Shown: positions 36,670 through 48,537 of the stretch, one piece after another
Position numbering within the stretch: the first letter of the stretch is position 1
How the letters are laid out: each line of letters begins with the position of its first letter
DNA from: Dallia pectoralis
Taxonomy: Eukaryota; Chordata; Actinopteri; Esociformes; Umbridae
Direction: 5' to 3'
Length of the DNA: 64,000 bases
Assembly: GCA_029465975.1 (NCBI GenBank)
Contig: CM055745.1
Span: 15,020,812 to 15,084,811 of the forward strand
Made by a program: the position numbers and the translations under genes
The notes under the pieces: model-generated
What the model was told of the DNA's origin: nothing
The model's input: the letters and a program-made list of their open reading frames with translations, nothing else
The model's database searches: none

Positions 36670-37008
36670 TTATGTTCAGTCTCGTCATCACTACACCTGG
36701 AGTCCATCACCTCATTAGAAGATTATTTAAGTTCCCTGTGTTTGGTCTTGTCTTTGTGTGCAATTATTCTATATTACATGTGCCTGGTCTATGTGTCTCT
36801 ATATTAGATCTTTATTCACTCTTCTTCGTATGAGAAGACTGATTATTTACTGTGAGCGCTGCGTCGTACCCTATCATTGGAGATTAGCGTGTCAACGCTC
36901 TGCCCAGTGTCTTTTGATGTGTTCTTACTATTACAAAAACAACCAAGAACGAACGCAACCTGTTCTTGTGCTTGGCTTCATCCTTCCAACCACCTGCTAT
37001 CCGTGACA
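36670..37008 (+). mobile_element. LTR-like fragment
   Basis: The segment ends ATCCGTGACA at 37008, matching the 3' ends of other fish LTRs in this window, and has a TATA-like TTATTTAAG near 36722. The following DNA (about 37020-37150) has a similar arrangement (CTTATTTAAGTTCC), suggesting two partial LTRs in tandem. No target-site duplication or 5' boundary could be set. Confidence 0.35.
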
Positions 37009-37150
37009 CCGTGAAATTCAGTGCCCTCTCCTCGTTATGTCCACGCATACTTGATTTATTGTATTATTGCCCTCACCCGTTTCCTTAATCACTGTCCTTA
37101 TTTAAGTTCCTCCTTTCCGAGTGTGTCTTCACGGCCTTTGTATAGCGTAA

Positions 37151-39204
37151 GGGGATTTCATTTTCAATTAATTACAATAGTTTGAGTTAGACGAACGTAA
37201 ATCAAATTCACGTAAATCGAATTGATCAAATCTTTTTTGTAGCTGTATTTGTTTTAAATTTGTTTGACAAATAATCTAATTAAGTTAATTGTTTTATTTT
37301 AGTTGTATTTGATCAAAATGAGTTGTGGCAACTAATAGTTATTGGTTGGAAGTTATGCCTACAATTAAATTGAGTTAATTCAATTGGTTATTTTTCAGTG
37401 TCTCTGTAAAAGTTATACTGCAAGAAATTACTGGTCCAGACATGTCGGGATGTGTGTTGGCGGAAAACAACTCCCTGGGTTAGGTGATGCGTTTCCATAA
37501 AAAAAAAAATTAGAAGAAAGACAAGAGTGCTCTAGGTGGTTACAATTCATTTTATTGATAAAGCATGTTACACTCCCTAAAAAAAATTAATTATTATGGG
37601 AAAAACAGTAAATTGACAATACTGTAAATATTGAAATCATTGAAAATATGATACAGTTCAGAAAAAATCTAATCGGTTAAAGGTAGGCCCCGAACTACAA
37701 ATACCAGTTTTAAAATGAACGTATTCCCCGACAATTATGGTGTCTCAATGAAAATCCCCAGGGAAAACAAATCATATTAGCAATGACTTTCTCTGCCAAC
37801 TATAGTCGTAGGGATTCTGTCTCAGTTCCCAAACACGGGATACAAAATATGGGCGGGGCATATGATTGACGCCTTGTGGTTTATGATAAAACATTTAATT
37901 ATAAAGAGGGCATGTTAATCAACACAATATTGAATTAATTACCGAATTCATAATTTAATTTTTTTGTTACTTTAACCCCTGAGAAGCTTGGAATGAGGTG
38001 TCTTCCTAAATATCATTCTCCCCAAGATTTCATTATTTGTCTCTACTACTAAAAATGTATTATGTGTCAACACAATGCCAACTTATTAATTATTCAATGT
38101 TCAAATAGCGATAATTGCTCAGAGCTCACTGCATTGTGATGTGAAACACAGGGGTTACCAAGGGAAGCCTGGAAGCGAGAGAAAAATCTAGACAAACTGG
38201 CCTCTTAAGAGACGAACCTTAAACAAACAAGCATGGAAGGAGCAGCCAAGCCTGACATGTTGGCATAACGCAGTAAGTAAAATAAGTCACATGTTTCAGC
38301 CTCGTCAAGGTAACGTGATATTTTTGCAAATGACCCATATTTACAACATGTTGTGCCCTTGAAGCCTCCTGCACTCAATCACTTTCCATGTGAGGTCAAG
38401 CAAATCCATAAGGAATCAGGGCTTTGAGTTTAGAGTGGACATTGGTATTGGGCGTAGTCTCAGAGCGTAGCTCAACACATTGTCGCCGAGAATCGCAGGC
38501 TCTCATTGGAAATTAATGGTATTTGTCTCTATGTAGCTGTAGCGAGGCTGCAGTGTGCGTGCCCCATTACTTTGCAAACTTGAAGAAGTCACTTACTTGT
38601 GGCAAATAGTGGAGCCTGAAAGATAGTCAGATCAGACTCACGTTTGAATTGCACCATTTACTTAATATATATTTGCATATATTTACTAAACTTTTTTAAT
38701 TTACTGTTTTGTTGTTTCCTCTGATCTTTTTTTATGGAAACGTCCACAGCTGCTTAAAGAATATCTATCTAACTATCTGATTTGCCTGTCAGGATACCTT
38801 TTTGTGGCAGGCAGATTTTAGCTGCATCTCTTCAAGCTATCACTTCAGCCATATTAGTGAAGTAAGTAACGTTGTGTGTGCTTGCAACGCAATCCCTGCT
38901 ATCAACAGTTTCTCCCAAAAAAATCACTTTCATATATGAGAAGTTGTCTGATCCTGGTTATTGATTACCTGCCTGGTCACTGTCATAATCATGAAAAACC
39001 ACATCAGCTATGCTGCCCTTCAAAAGCTAACCCCAGTAACTACGCAGAGTGAAATCTTTCCCCAACACGCTTGACATCATTATTTCAATTCATCCCTGTA
39101 CCTCTCCATGCAGGAGATTCAATTCCCTTCTTTAATTTGGTGCAGAATTCTGTGGTTTATTGAATACCTCCATTGAAAACGTCCTGTATTCTAATCAGAC
39201 AAGC
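37151..39204. other. Intergenic, no gene recognised
   Basis: About 2 kb of AT-rich DNA without a supported feature. The last few hundred bases may be 5' sequence of the L1 fragment that follows, but I could not align them with confidence. Confidence 0.45.
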
Positions 39205-39654
39205 TCCATATCCCCATCGCTCTTGTGGGAGACACTAGAGGCCTATCTCAGAGGTCAGATCGTCTCTTACGCTTCTCATCTAAACAAAACCCGGAAAGAA
39301 AAAAACTGGAGGACCTTGCAAAAGCCATTCTGATCACACAAATCAAAGATGGCTCTAATTTCTGAATTTCCTATAATGATTTAAGGTCCTTTAACGACTA
39401 TCTTCACATCTATCTATTATTTACTTAATACTTCTGAGTTCCCATCTGACACCACCAGTATGACTCAGTGTTTGGACCCCCTGGGGACTCCCACAGTTCC
39501 ATCTGACACTGCATAGGGCCTCGACTCCCCCCGAGCCTTGTGGATGTGGTCGTGGCTATTAAATCTATGCTAAGTAGCATAACAAGCTCCAGGCCCGGAT
39601 GGGTTTCCAACTGAGTTTTTAAAGAAATTTCTCATCCAGCTGGCCTCTTTACTA
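39205..39654 (+). pseudogene. L1-type LINE ORF2 fragment
   Basis: Plus-strand translation gives SPSLLWETLEAYLRGQIVSY, the linker before the reverse transcriptase in fish L1 ORF2. After frameshifts it gives APGPDGFPTEFLKKF (about 39586-39635), the conserved start of the reverse transcriptase domain. Stops and frameshifts separate the pieces. The fragment stops abruptly where another dispersed repeat begins. A later part of the same ORF resumes at about 40620. Confidence 0.85.
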
Positions 39655-39972
39655 TGATCAGAATCAGAAAAGTTTTTTAAACGCCATGAATGTGTGAACA
39701 GACAAGGAATTTACTTTGGCAGAAAGGTGCTTACGTACAACATAAGAATAGAGCAATATAAATTATACTAAGAGGGTGAGGGGTATAGGATAGTAATATA
39801 CAAAATACTATACAGAATACAGATGGGTAATGTAGTGCAATAGTGCAAATATTGTAAATATTGTAGTGCAAAATCAGGCAATGTGCAAATGGAATGGGTA
39901 AGAGTTCAAGGCTTGTGTGCACCCCTGGCCTTGTTGAGGAGGCCAGTAGCACAGGGGAAGAAACTGTTCTTA
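39655..39972 (+). repeat. Dispersed teleost repeat ('CAGAATCAGAAAAG' family), copy B
   Basis: Parallel to 23637-23915 over most of its length and extending further, to GGCCTTGTTGAGGAGGCCAG and GGGGAAGAAACTGTTCT. It is inserted into the L1 ORF2 fragment and is in turn cut by a Gypsy LTR at 39973. Confidence 0.7.
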
Positions 39973-40299
39973 TGTTACGGTTTGCATACGGTGTAGAGCG
40001 GAAGGGAGCGAGGCATTGCCAGAGAAATCCGTGCAGAGCGGTTTATTCCTCAATACACATGAAATAAACAAATGACGCCGATACGGAAAATGCGCTTAAA
40101 CAAAGCGACTTATGAAATACATTGAAACAACAGTAACACGCAATACAAGGACCAACACTCACCAAGATGAACCACACCCAGCCAACTAAGTAGCCCCGCT
40201 AATTAAGAAACTCAAACCAGGTATGCATAATCAACTAAACCAACCTGCAGGAGAAGGTGAGCACAACACAAAAAATGAAGAGGACGACTAGTCGTCACA
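39973..40299 (-). mobile_element. 3' LTR of a truncated Gypsy-type element
   Basis: Ends TGTTACGG (left) and CGTCACA (right), so on the minus strand it runs TGTGACG...CCGTAACA. A minus-strand AATAAAC lies near 40040. The DNA just outside the right end, read on the minus strand, is AACAGGGGGTAC, a good polypurine tract next to the LTR start. This is therefore a 3' LTR with a stub of internal sequence at about 40300-40400. The rest of the element is missing. Confidence 0.75.
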
Positions 40300-40599
40300 G
40301 TACCCCCTGTTAACGGCCTGGCTCCCAGACAGGCCAGGCAACAAAATGTCCAAGGGGAGGGTGGTGAACCCCAGAGGAGTTTATATACATGAAATAAACA
40401 CATTTTGGACAAACAGAACGGCTTCTTCAACGGTAGACATGACTTTTTTCAATATCCGATCCTTATTCAACATAATCTATTTCAAACAGTTCTCAACCAG
40501 CCACGTTGCAGCTTCAGCAGCCAGACTTGCCTTTTCATCTCAACTACCTTTAAGGGAACGTGACTCGCTCTTTATATGCTCTCTTCGCTGGCAACTTCG

Positions 40600-41040
40600 G
40601 CCCCCTTCTCACTCAGATGAAGGCAGATGTGTCCGAGGTGGGGTTATTTGTCTCTATCTCTCATAAGAACGATTAAAGCCGTTAAAATTAATAGTTTGCC
40701 GAAGTTTCTCTACATATTCAAGTCTTTCTACATGTCGATTAACCAGGCTGTTACCTCATTTCGGGTGGAAAGGCACTTGGGGTCAGTGGAACTTTGCTCC
40801 AGAGATGAAAATTTAGTAGACTGGTTGAACTCCCCAATTTTCTTTACTACTACTTGGCGGCCAATTTCCAGAAGCTCCCATTCTGGTAGCACTCTTCAAT
40901 TATTCGCTCTTTACCCCAATCAATTTTTTTCCGCGACCTCCAGATTACACATTTAGTTCCCTCCCAATTTCCCAGTGTTTCTGTTTTACCTCCAACCCAG
41001 AACTGGATGACTCTTGTGGCCAGACAGCAATCAATAATCA
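40600..41040 (+). pseudogene. L1-type LINE ORF2 fragment, post-RT region
   Basis: The translation RWGYLSLSLIRTIKAVKINS followed by LPKFLYIFKS matches the region just downstream of the reverse transcriptase in fish L1 ORF2. It lies downstream of the 39205-39654 fragment in the same orientation, so both probably come from one L1 copy. Most of the RT domain between them is gone, and other repeats fill the space. Similarity beyond about 40760 is weaker. Confidence 0.65.
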
Positions 41041-42344
41041 CTAAGGTATACTTGGTTTAATGAACACTCAACTAACAAAACTAAAACTGCCTAGGAGCAG
41101 GAAATTAATGTTGAACTCACAGAGTGGTGGAATTAGGCAACAGATAGAATTAGCTCAACTACATTCTGTCCTGGACTTATACTCAGGCGGCAGCAGTTTG
41201 TTACTGAAATGTGCATTGCATCACGGGACATTAAGATTAGTAAGAGCAGAGCACTCTCACTTATTTGAATCATTAAACGATGTTGGTGGATTTTCTCGGT
41301 GAGGCTATAGTCAACGGATTTAACAACAACTTAATTCCCAGGTTTCTTACCTTTGGCTTCACAATATAAGTAACTGTCTTGTTTGCTAATTGTTATGAGG
41401 AAATAAAACAGCAGGCATGTTTTTCTCGAAAGGTGGGGTGTCTAGCTAACCAACATATTGTTGCTACCAAGCTTACTTTATAGGGTGCAACTCAATAATT
41501 TAGAACGCCAGAAATTGTATAATGTCGTTTACGTTACAAACTTTAACTTGGCTGGTTGGTATTTTTGAATTTAAACGCAATTGATTATAATTTCACGTGG
41601 CAAATTATCTGCAACATCTCAGGGACCGTCCACGACAGATTGCGCCTATATTTCAAATGCTGATGCTGACTCAACTTTTGGTAAGCTGCACAGCTATTTT
41701 GCACCCTGAATATTTTCTTAACAGCTAATGGTTGCTTTCACTGTGTGCACGTATGTCGGTTTTAAATAATGTTTCTTTTTCTTTGTTCAATAGTATCATG
41801 TCAAACACAGAACTATTAGACACAGTGTGTCACTGTACATGTCCTGTGATAAACTGCGAAGATGCTTGGAAAATTGTAATATTTTTTAAAGTAAAGCTAG
41901 TCGCTGTATTCATGTTGACAATGTTTCCCTGTCAATTCTGTGAACACAAATGCAATGCTACATTTTCTTACACCAGGCACAGGTATAGGAAGCCATGCAC
42001 AGAGAGCGTTAATCCAGTCACAAACAGGTTTCTTTTAGTTAAGTTAAAACAAACCGAGAACAGCGGAGACATGTACTGGTTCTAAATGAAATTGCGCGAT
42101 GTTTCGACTTTCTAGATGTTTAAAACAACAGCAACCATCTTCTACAAAACAACACTTGCCTAAATTTTACACAAAATGACGTGAGCCATAAACACACTCA
42201 ATAATCCACACCGTGCCCCAAGACCCAGTGACTTTAGTAACAAACAAAATATATCACCCAAAACCCAAACAGCTCTGACACTCTCATTAAACTTTACACA
42301 TTAGAGCTGCGTGACTGTGGTAAATGACCCAAATTTGGCATCAA
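41041..42344. other. Intergenic, no gene recognised
   Basis: Contains a 117-codon frame (41732-42085) with a CQFCEHKCNATFSYTRHRYRK segment that superficially resembles a C2H2 finger but lacks the proper spacing and context. No gene is called. Confidence 0.4.
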
Positions 42345-42645
42345 CTAAACTCGCCATGTTTTGAGGAGGAAGAATGCTGCCTATGACCCCAAGAACATTA
42401 TCCCCACCGTCAAAGATGGAGGTGGAGACATTATGCTTTCAGGGTGCCTTTCTACTAAGGGGACAGGACAACTTCACTGCATCAAAGGGACGATGGATGG
42501 GGCCATGTACCTTCAAAATATTGGTTGAGCCAGAGCCTTCAATCAGCCAGGGCATTGAAAATGGGTCGTGGATTGGTATTCCAGCATAACAATGACCCAA
42601 AACACACAGCCAAGGCAACAAAAACGTGGCCTTCATGGTACCATT
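42345..42645 (+). pseudogene. Tc1-like transposase fragment
   Basis: The plus-strand translation shows HVLRRKNAAYDPKNIIPTVK, then GGGDIMLSGCL, KGTGQLHCIKGTMDGAMYLQ, NNDPKHTAKAT-like residues after a frameshift, and a stop. These are the familiar middle and late blocks of teleost Tc1 transposases (about 340 aa when complete). Only about 100 codons remain, with a stop after LQNIG and frameshifts. No TIRs are visible. Confidence 0.85.
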
Positions 42646-43573
42646 TTACCACATCGATTATATCAAAGTCAACACAGTGAACTGAAGTTTAACCTGTAAT
42701 GCTATGTTAACATATTTTGAGGAAATGTAGTAACCTGCATGAGTTTGTGAGTTTGCATGCTGGTTGCATTCTATCTTAGGATTTAAGTATATCCATACCA
42801 TACAAGACGATGCAAATCTGGTATTGTTTCTTGATATTGCAGGCATATAAATACTTTAATATAAAATAATAATACTCAATCAAAAATGTGTGGGATTTTG
42901 GTAACATTTTAAGTAAAAAACAAAACTTCAACTGTTGTGTTTTACCTCGTATACTTCTTACTTCAAATGACTGAAGTTTTGATGTCATTATAGCCGACAA
43001 AAACATCAAAAACAGAATTTGCATAAGGTGATTCAGAGTCCAGTCACCAGAAGGTTATATGGCTGAAAGCAAGAGGAGGACAGTCATATTGTATTGTCAT
43101 GCATCACCAAACACAGAGTATGAGTTATACAACAGCATTTCTGTGAAAAACACGGCGAATCCGTCAATAAACGTCAAAATCAGTCAATACTTAATCTGCT
43201 TCTTTTATGCAGTTGTGCATGACCCATATTTTGCTATTAAAATACATTTCTATATGGAAGAAGTTGAAAACATATATCTGAATGCTGGGAATTTTAATAG
43301 GCACCTTTTATATGGATTGCTTTTAGCACATTTTTGTGTCACAAAAATATTTAGGATCATTCAAATATATAGATAACCTTATCAGAGATGATACATCATA
43401 CATACAGTATCTGTTAAGATATATATTACAGTCCTAAGAAATTATATTAAAATCCATGGAGCCTTATGCACTCACATTTGACGGTGAGCTGTTGAGTTTT
43501 TTTATAATGGTATAAACACTTTTTTAACAGTCATTAATAGTAACTAAGTTATTCACAAGAATTAAACATTCTT
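42646..43573. other. Intergenic, no gene recognised
   Basis: AT-rich DNA between the Tc1 fragment and the retrovirus. The 82-105-codon frames here have no recognisable domain. Confidence 0.5.
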
Positions 43574-43578
43574 TAAGT

Positions 43579-44115
43579 ATGGTAGAGAATGGGATGGAGT
43601 GTAATGATATACGAGTCGAACGGATTACCTTTTCAGATGGTTTATTTACATTAATATTGCTTCACAACCCCACAGCAATATGCCCTCTCGCATTTGACCA
43701 GCGCTGGTCGAAGGCAGGAAAAGGGCAGTTACATGGGCTCAACCACTTTTATACCCCAACTTTAGACCAGTCAGAAACATCGACACATCCCCCAGTTGAC
43801 TCCCAATGACCAATCGATATATTCCTAGTCATTCCTTTATCAGTTAACCCCACCCAGGCAGGATCCAATGTCACACCTCTTTTGAACCTTTTGTTTCACC
43901 GAAGGCACATTGGAATGTATGGGGGAGGGGTGTCACTGGAGATGTCTGTTCTTCTCCTAAGTTTACCAAAATACCTTGTGTGTTTATAACTAATTATACT
44001 AAAATGATGTGAAGTTTAACAGATATATACCCAAATGTAAACAAATACTGTAACAACCGAATTATGTAAGCAAATTACTTTTCTAAACATGTATACGAAC
44101 TGAAAATCCACCACA
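43579..44115 (-). repeat. Retroviral 3' LTR
   Basis: On the minus strand it begins TGTGGTGGATTTTCAG. TATAAAA is at 43747-43753 (complement) and an AATAAA signal about 105 bp further on at 43641-43646, so U3, R and U5 can be placed. Just upstream on the minus strand, AAGAGGGGGATA is the polypurine tract, which identifies this as the 3' copy. Confidence 0.93.
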
Positions 44116-44828
44116 TATCCCCCTCTTGAAGTTTCCTGAACTTCACATCTTAAAGCATTAATGCACATCAAATAATACTGTGGTGTAAATAACAATAAAG
44201 AGAAACATGATGCAAACCTGTCTAGATCACATGAATGAGAAATCATACCTCAGCAGATGTAGAGAACCAGATCAATTTCCAGACACATCTACCCTTAACG
44301 GCATGGGTTCTCACTCACCTGACCCATGTCCTTTGACCAAACATCTCCAACCATACTTGACTTGATTAGAGTAAAAGATCATGACTATACTAAACAATAC
44401 AGTAAGAAAATAGAAATATCATCATTAAACACCACACATGCAGGAAAAAACCTTCTTTCATAAGGACAAAAATCCTGCATGATGGAAAAACAATATCCAG
44501 AATCAGTACAGATATGAACAACAGAAATATTCAAGTAGATTGTCAGTTCAACAAATGTCCATAATACATCAACAACATTCTTTTTTGTCTTCTTCCTGAA
44601 TAAAGTGTCTCTGAGTGTCCCAGTGATCAAACAATACGTAATCCGTAATCCTTCAGAAATAGTTGTCCAAAAATAGGATGAGACTTGTAGTGTGTAAAAG
44701 ATAGAGCATGAAGATAGTATGAAAATCAGAGTATCAGAGGTAGAATGTAAAAAACAGCATACTCCAACGGGGAAAGATCAATATTATTCCAAAGGTGCAA
44801 AACCCAAATCGTCGCTCACCGAAATCCT

Positions 44829-46850
44829 TCAGAAATTACTCTCCTCCATGTCAGTGAGATCATCCAACAGTGAACCCACCTCCCCCCAAGGCACAGCTTT
44901 GGCAACCATTACTCTGGTCATTCCCGTCTCAATCAGCTTAATGGAAAGGCCTCGTATGCATGGAATGCAACAGCACCCACACACCGCCAACAGTGATGTC
45001 GCCGTAATCAGAAAGATCAGAACTGAGGAAATCATCAATTTCCACTTCCCAAACACATCCATCCACCCAAACGCTGAAGTGTCAACGCCCGAATTGTCCC
45101 TCATCTCCTCAGCCAGAGCAGTCAGTCCTTACAGAGCCTTATTCACCAAACCATCAGGAACAGAACTGCTGGGCACAAAAGCACAAACGAAACACAACAA
45201 ACACCAGACAACAAAACAACAAAAAGTGTCTCCAAACATCACACATACCCCACCTTTCTCCGCTAAGAGCATATCTAATGCCAATCTATTTTGCCAGGCC
45301 ATTAGACTAGTAGCCGCTGTTTGCTCTGCCAGTCCCTTTATTGCATCTCTAGTGTAGTTGATGAACCTCTGTTGATTATAAAACACATAGTTAATCCAGT
45401 CTACATTCTTATTGATTGTCACCCACCAGAACAGTGAAGACTCAAAACCAGCGCCTATTTGATTTCTAGCTTTAAATTCGTCTGGAATACCTCTCGGCAC
45501 CCCAATTGCATCTAAATAGATTTTATCATCGAAGGAACCACCAACGCCCGTTCTGTGTCTATTTAAAGTTGTTTTGGTCCCTAGCCTCAGATTCTGAGAT
45601 CACTGTAAGTGGCATAGCTAATTGTGTTAGAGCGCACGTACCCGTCCAATCAGTTGGTAATGTTGGCCATAAGTGTTCACCTCCACAGAGCCACCAAACG
45701 TCTGCTCTTGCTTGAGTGAGTTTATCCATGGTGTCACCTGGTATTACCCCTGTTAAATTACCCCAAGTGGCAGTGGTTGTTACATCAGTCATATCTGAAC
45801 AGTGACTTAGGACTCCTACCGACATCCCTCCGTCAACTTTCCTAGATATGCATGAGTAAGGTCCTTTTACTACCTGAAATGGTGGAGTTCTTTCCCGTAC
45901 TGTAACCCTAGAGTATAAGTAGTGTAAATCTAAAAACAGTCTATATTAACCGGTGTTGAGCTACTCGCGAACAATAATTTCATGCAAGCCCAACCTATCC
46001 TAGAGTTTTCCTGATTTAACGGAAATGGAGTAGTAATAAGAGTGGGTTTTGGTGATCCACATGCATAACAATCACTTTTGCTTACTGTTTTAACGGTAAA
46101 CCTAATCCACTCTAACCAATTAGAATCTTTGAATCCTGTTTCAACTCCTAATTGTTCTTGTAATGTTTTAGCCTCCACTATGCGTACAACTGAGCTATTG
46201 TTATTAATTACTGGATTTATCGATTTGGTTGATACCTGGAATCTTATTAAAATATCATCCCCTTTTATGTCAAAACCCACTTTCCACATCTCTTGCTTTT
46301 ACTTTATTTACAGTTATCCTAATTGACACGCAATCCCCATGTACAGTTTTGGCCACCATCTTCCGGTTTCCTCTGCATGCGGACTTCCTCCTTTAACACC
46401 ATAATGACATGTTGTCTCTGAGTGAGCTACTATGTTGTCGTTATACAAGCATTCACTTTTGCAGACGAAAACACCTTTTTGCGTTAGTTCCTTAATTTTC
46501 CTACCTTTTGTGTCACATTCTATGTACGATTTTCTTGGTATGCACGTTCCCCAATCTATTCTATACCCAGTAAAGCATACTTCTATACCAAAGGTTGTCT
46601 CTTGTCCAACCTCCAGAAATATTACATCATTGACAGGATGTACATGCCTATGTGGTCTATTAAGTGTAACCTGATGTTTCCCATTTACAGTTAACGTTTG
46701 ATTCCTATTTGCATCTATTTTATGTCCATTCCAATCATGGTAAGCTAAGAATATTGAGCCAAATTAAATGAAAGATAATATTATCGCACAAGTTACGATT
46801 TTAGGGTGCTTCCCATCCCATACATCCCTTCCAAGATGTCTATAATCCAT
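44829..46850 (-). pseudogene. env: Retroviral env pseudogene (SU and TM)
   Basis: The glycoprotein gene starts at an ATG at 46850, followed by a hydrophobic leader already broken by a stop. Surface-subunit landmarks are CYACGSPKP with WLEWIRF (within 45930-46289) and WWLCGGEHLWPTLP...GTCALTQ (within 45559-45825). A frameshift leads to the transmembrane subunit (45500-45129), with fusion-proximal, helical and QNRLALD/LLAEKGGVC immunosuppressive-like regions. An in-frame stop falls after the cysteine motif. The last part (45104-44829) holds a membrane anchor (ISSVLIFLITATSLL) and a cysteine-rich tail CGCCCIPCI. Architecture and motifs are those of gamma-type env found in many fish retroviruses. 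It cannot produce an intact envelope. Confidence 0.9.
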
Positions 46851-47125
46851 ACTGCGTAGGAGAGTGTGCAATTAGACAAACTTTATCAAAGACACTACAG
46901 TTGAATGTGTTAAAATGAAATGTTAAATGTGTTTTATGTGCACTTGACCACTAGAAGTTCAGTGAAAATGTTAAAAATGTCCTGTTTGTTTGATTATCAA
47001 ATACAACTCAGATATACAATTCACCCCCTCTTGATAAACAAAACAAACACTAAACACAAACACTAAATACCCCAAACACCCCCTCTTATGGTCGACCAAC
47101 TAAATGAAACTACTCGATGGTGCTC

Positions 47126-47345
47126 TTATTTTTCCGTGGTGCAATGTGATGTGTAATCCCAGAACTGGAAACCATCAACCTGGACCGCCATCTTGGTAGC
47201 TGTCATCACCCTGTCAGGTCCTTCGCCTCGGTTCGTCCCACAGTCTCCCAATCCACCTTGCTGTAAAGTGTAAACCACCAGGACCTCCAGGGTCGCTCGT
47301 GATCTAGTTTCTGTTAGTAACATACTTGCACAATTTCTGGTTAAC
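47126..47345 (-). pseudogene. pol: Integrase C-terminal domain remnant
   Basis: The minus-strand frame contains EGPDRVMTATKMAVQVDGFQ and ends near HCTTEK. This resembles the small C-terminal domain of gammaretroviral integrases, where a GPY...ALKV...W...H pattern is usual. It lies just upstream of env, as expected, but is separated from the integrase core by about 1.2 kb of inserted or rearranged DNA. The open frame extends upstream without further similarity. Confidence 0.65.
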
Positions 47346-47620
47346 ACTCAACATACAATTACCCATAATGTTACCAACATTGAAGACAAAAACACAAATC
47401 CTAGTATATCTAATTTTAGCATCTCGCATGCATTAATGAACTCGTCAGTTCTTTAAGCGAGGTATCCTAACCTGAATAATTTAACAGAACTGCCTTACAC
47501 AACCTATATTGAATCTAATTTTAGTCCTACTGTATAGAGTACAGTTTTTATTTTTTTAAAACACTTCATACAGGTAACATTCACCCAGTCTGGCGCTCTA
47601 CTCTCACCCTTCAACAGATA

Positions 47621-47894
47621 AGTGTAGTTGATGAACCTCTGTTGATTATCAAACACATAGTTAATCCAGTCTACATTCTTATTGATTGTCACCCACCAGA
47701 ACAGTGAAGACTCAAAACCAGCGCCTATTTGATTTCTAGCTTTAAATTTGTCTGGAATACCTCTCGGCACCCCAATTGCATCTAAATAGATTTTATCATC
47801 GAAGGAACCACCAACGCCCCTTCTGTGTCTATTTAAAGTTGTTTTGGTCCCTAGCCTCAGATTCTGAGATCACTGTAAGTGGCATAGCTAATTG
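47621..47894 (-). repeat. Duplicated env segment (274 bp)
   Basis: Nearly identical to 45351-45624 in the same orientation: three substitutions and no indels in 274 bases. It covers the SU/TM junction region of env. It sits upstream of env, between the integrase core and the integrase C-terminal remnant, where env sequence does not belong. Its right end coincides exactly with the start of a SINE. Confidence 0.95.
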
Positions 47895-48151
47895 GGCGGC
47901 AGTGGCTCAGTGGGTTGAGTCGGTTGTCTATCAATCGGAAGGTTGGTGGTTCGACCCCGGTTCCTCCTGGGAAATTGTCGAGGTGTCCATGAGCAAGACA
48001 CCTAACCCCAGCTGCTCCTGGCGAGCCTGCAGTCGCCTTGCATGGTAGACGCGGTCGTCAGTGTATGAATGAGTGAATGAATGGGTGAATGAGACGCAGG
48101 ATCTGTAAAGCGCTTTGGATAAAAGCGCTATATAAAAGCGCAGCATTTACC
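47895..48151 (+). mobile_element. tRNA-derived SINE
   Basis: The head GGCGGCAGTGGCTCAGTGGG and GGTTGGTGGTTCGACCC contain good RNA polymerase III A and B boxes, and the middle has GAGCAAGACACCTAACCCC. The tail TGTAAAGCGCTTTGGATAAA with AGCGCTATATAA is the LINE-derived 3' end shared by many fish SINEs. It is on the plus strand, opposite to the host retrovirus. No target-site duplication is evident. Confidence 0.88.
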
Positions 48152-48537
48152 AGCATTTATATAAGCCATCTCTAGGGAGGATTTGAGCCCCAGAAGACTA
48201 TTTCTGGTGTGCGCACTTACCAGACCAAGCGAACACCTGTTAGAAGTACTGAAATGAGCCTATAGCCCCTCGCTAATTTATAAAAATCATCCCAATAACA
48301 TCAATAAGTGTACTTGACTACAGTCTCTATGTTTTCTGAGAAACCACATTTAGGTGGGCTATGAGATTTTCCTATTGTTAAGAGAATTTTAAAACCTTAA
48401 AATAACCGTACCAATTAAATCAAAATTTAATGAACGTATTTTAATAATCTGTTAAAACCATATTCAACCTGTTCACATTCTTTACCATTCGAATTTAGTA
48501 TTTTATTAACTTGAGCGTCAACACTTGTTCAAAATAC
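48152..48537. other. Unassigned retroviral interior
   Basis: Sequence between the SINE and the integrase core, with no protein similarity seen on either strand. It may be decayed pol or later insertion. Confidence 0.4.

Noticed and set aside
36670..37150. Complete LTR retrotransposon or paired LTRs
   Set aside because: Only partial LTR-like features are visible, with no reliable start, target duplication or internal sequence.
41732..42085. Possible C2H2 zinc-finger frame (CQFCEHKC)
   Set aside because: The C-X2-C and H-X-H spacings do not fit a C2H2 finger, only one candidate is present and there is no gene context.
44719..45357. 212-codon plus-strand frame
   Set aside because: Antisense to the transmembrane part of env, which is supported by motifs and context on the minus strand.
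47895..47970. tRNA gene suggested by A and B boxes
   Set aside because: The sequence continues into a fixed SINE body and LINE-derived tail and lacks a complete cloverleaf, so it is the head of a tRNA-derived SINE.
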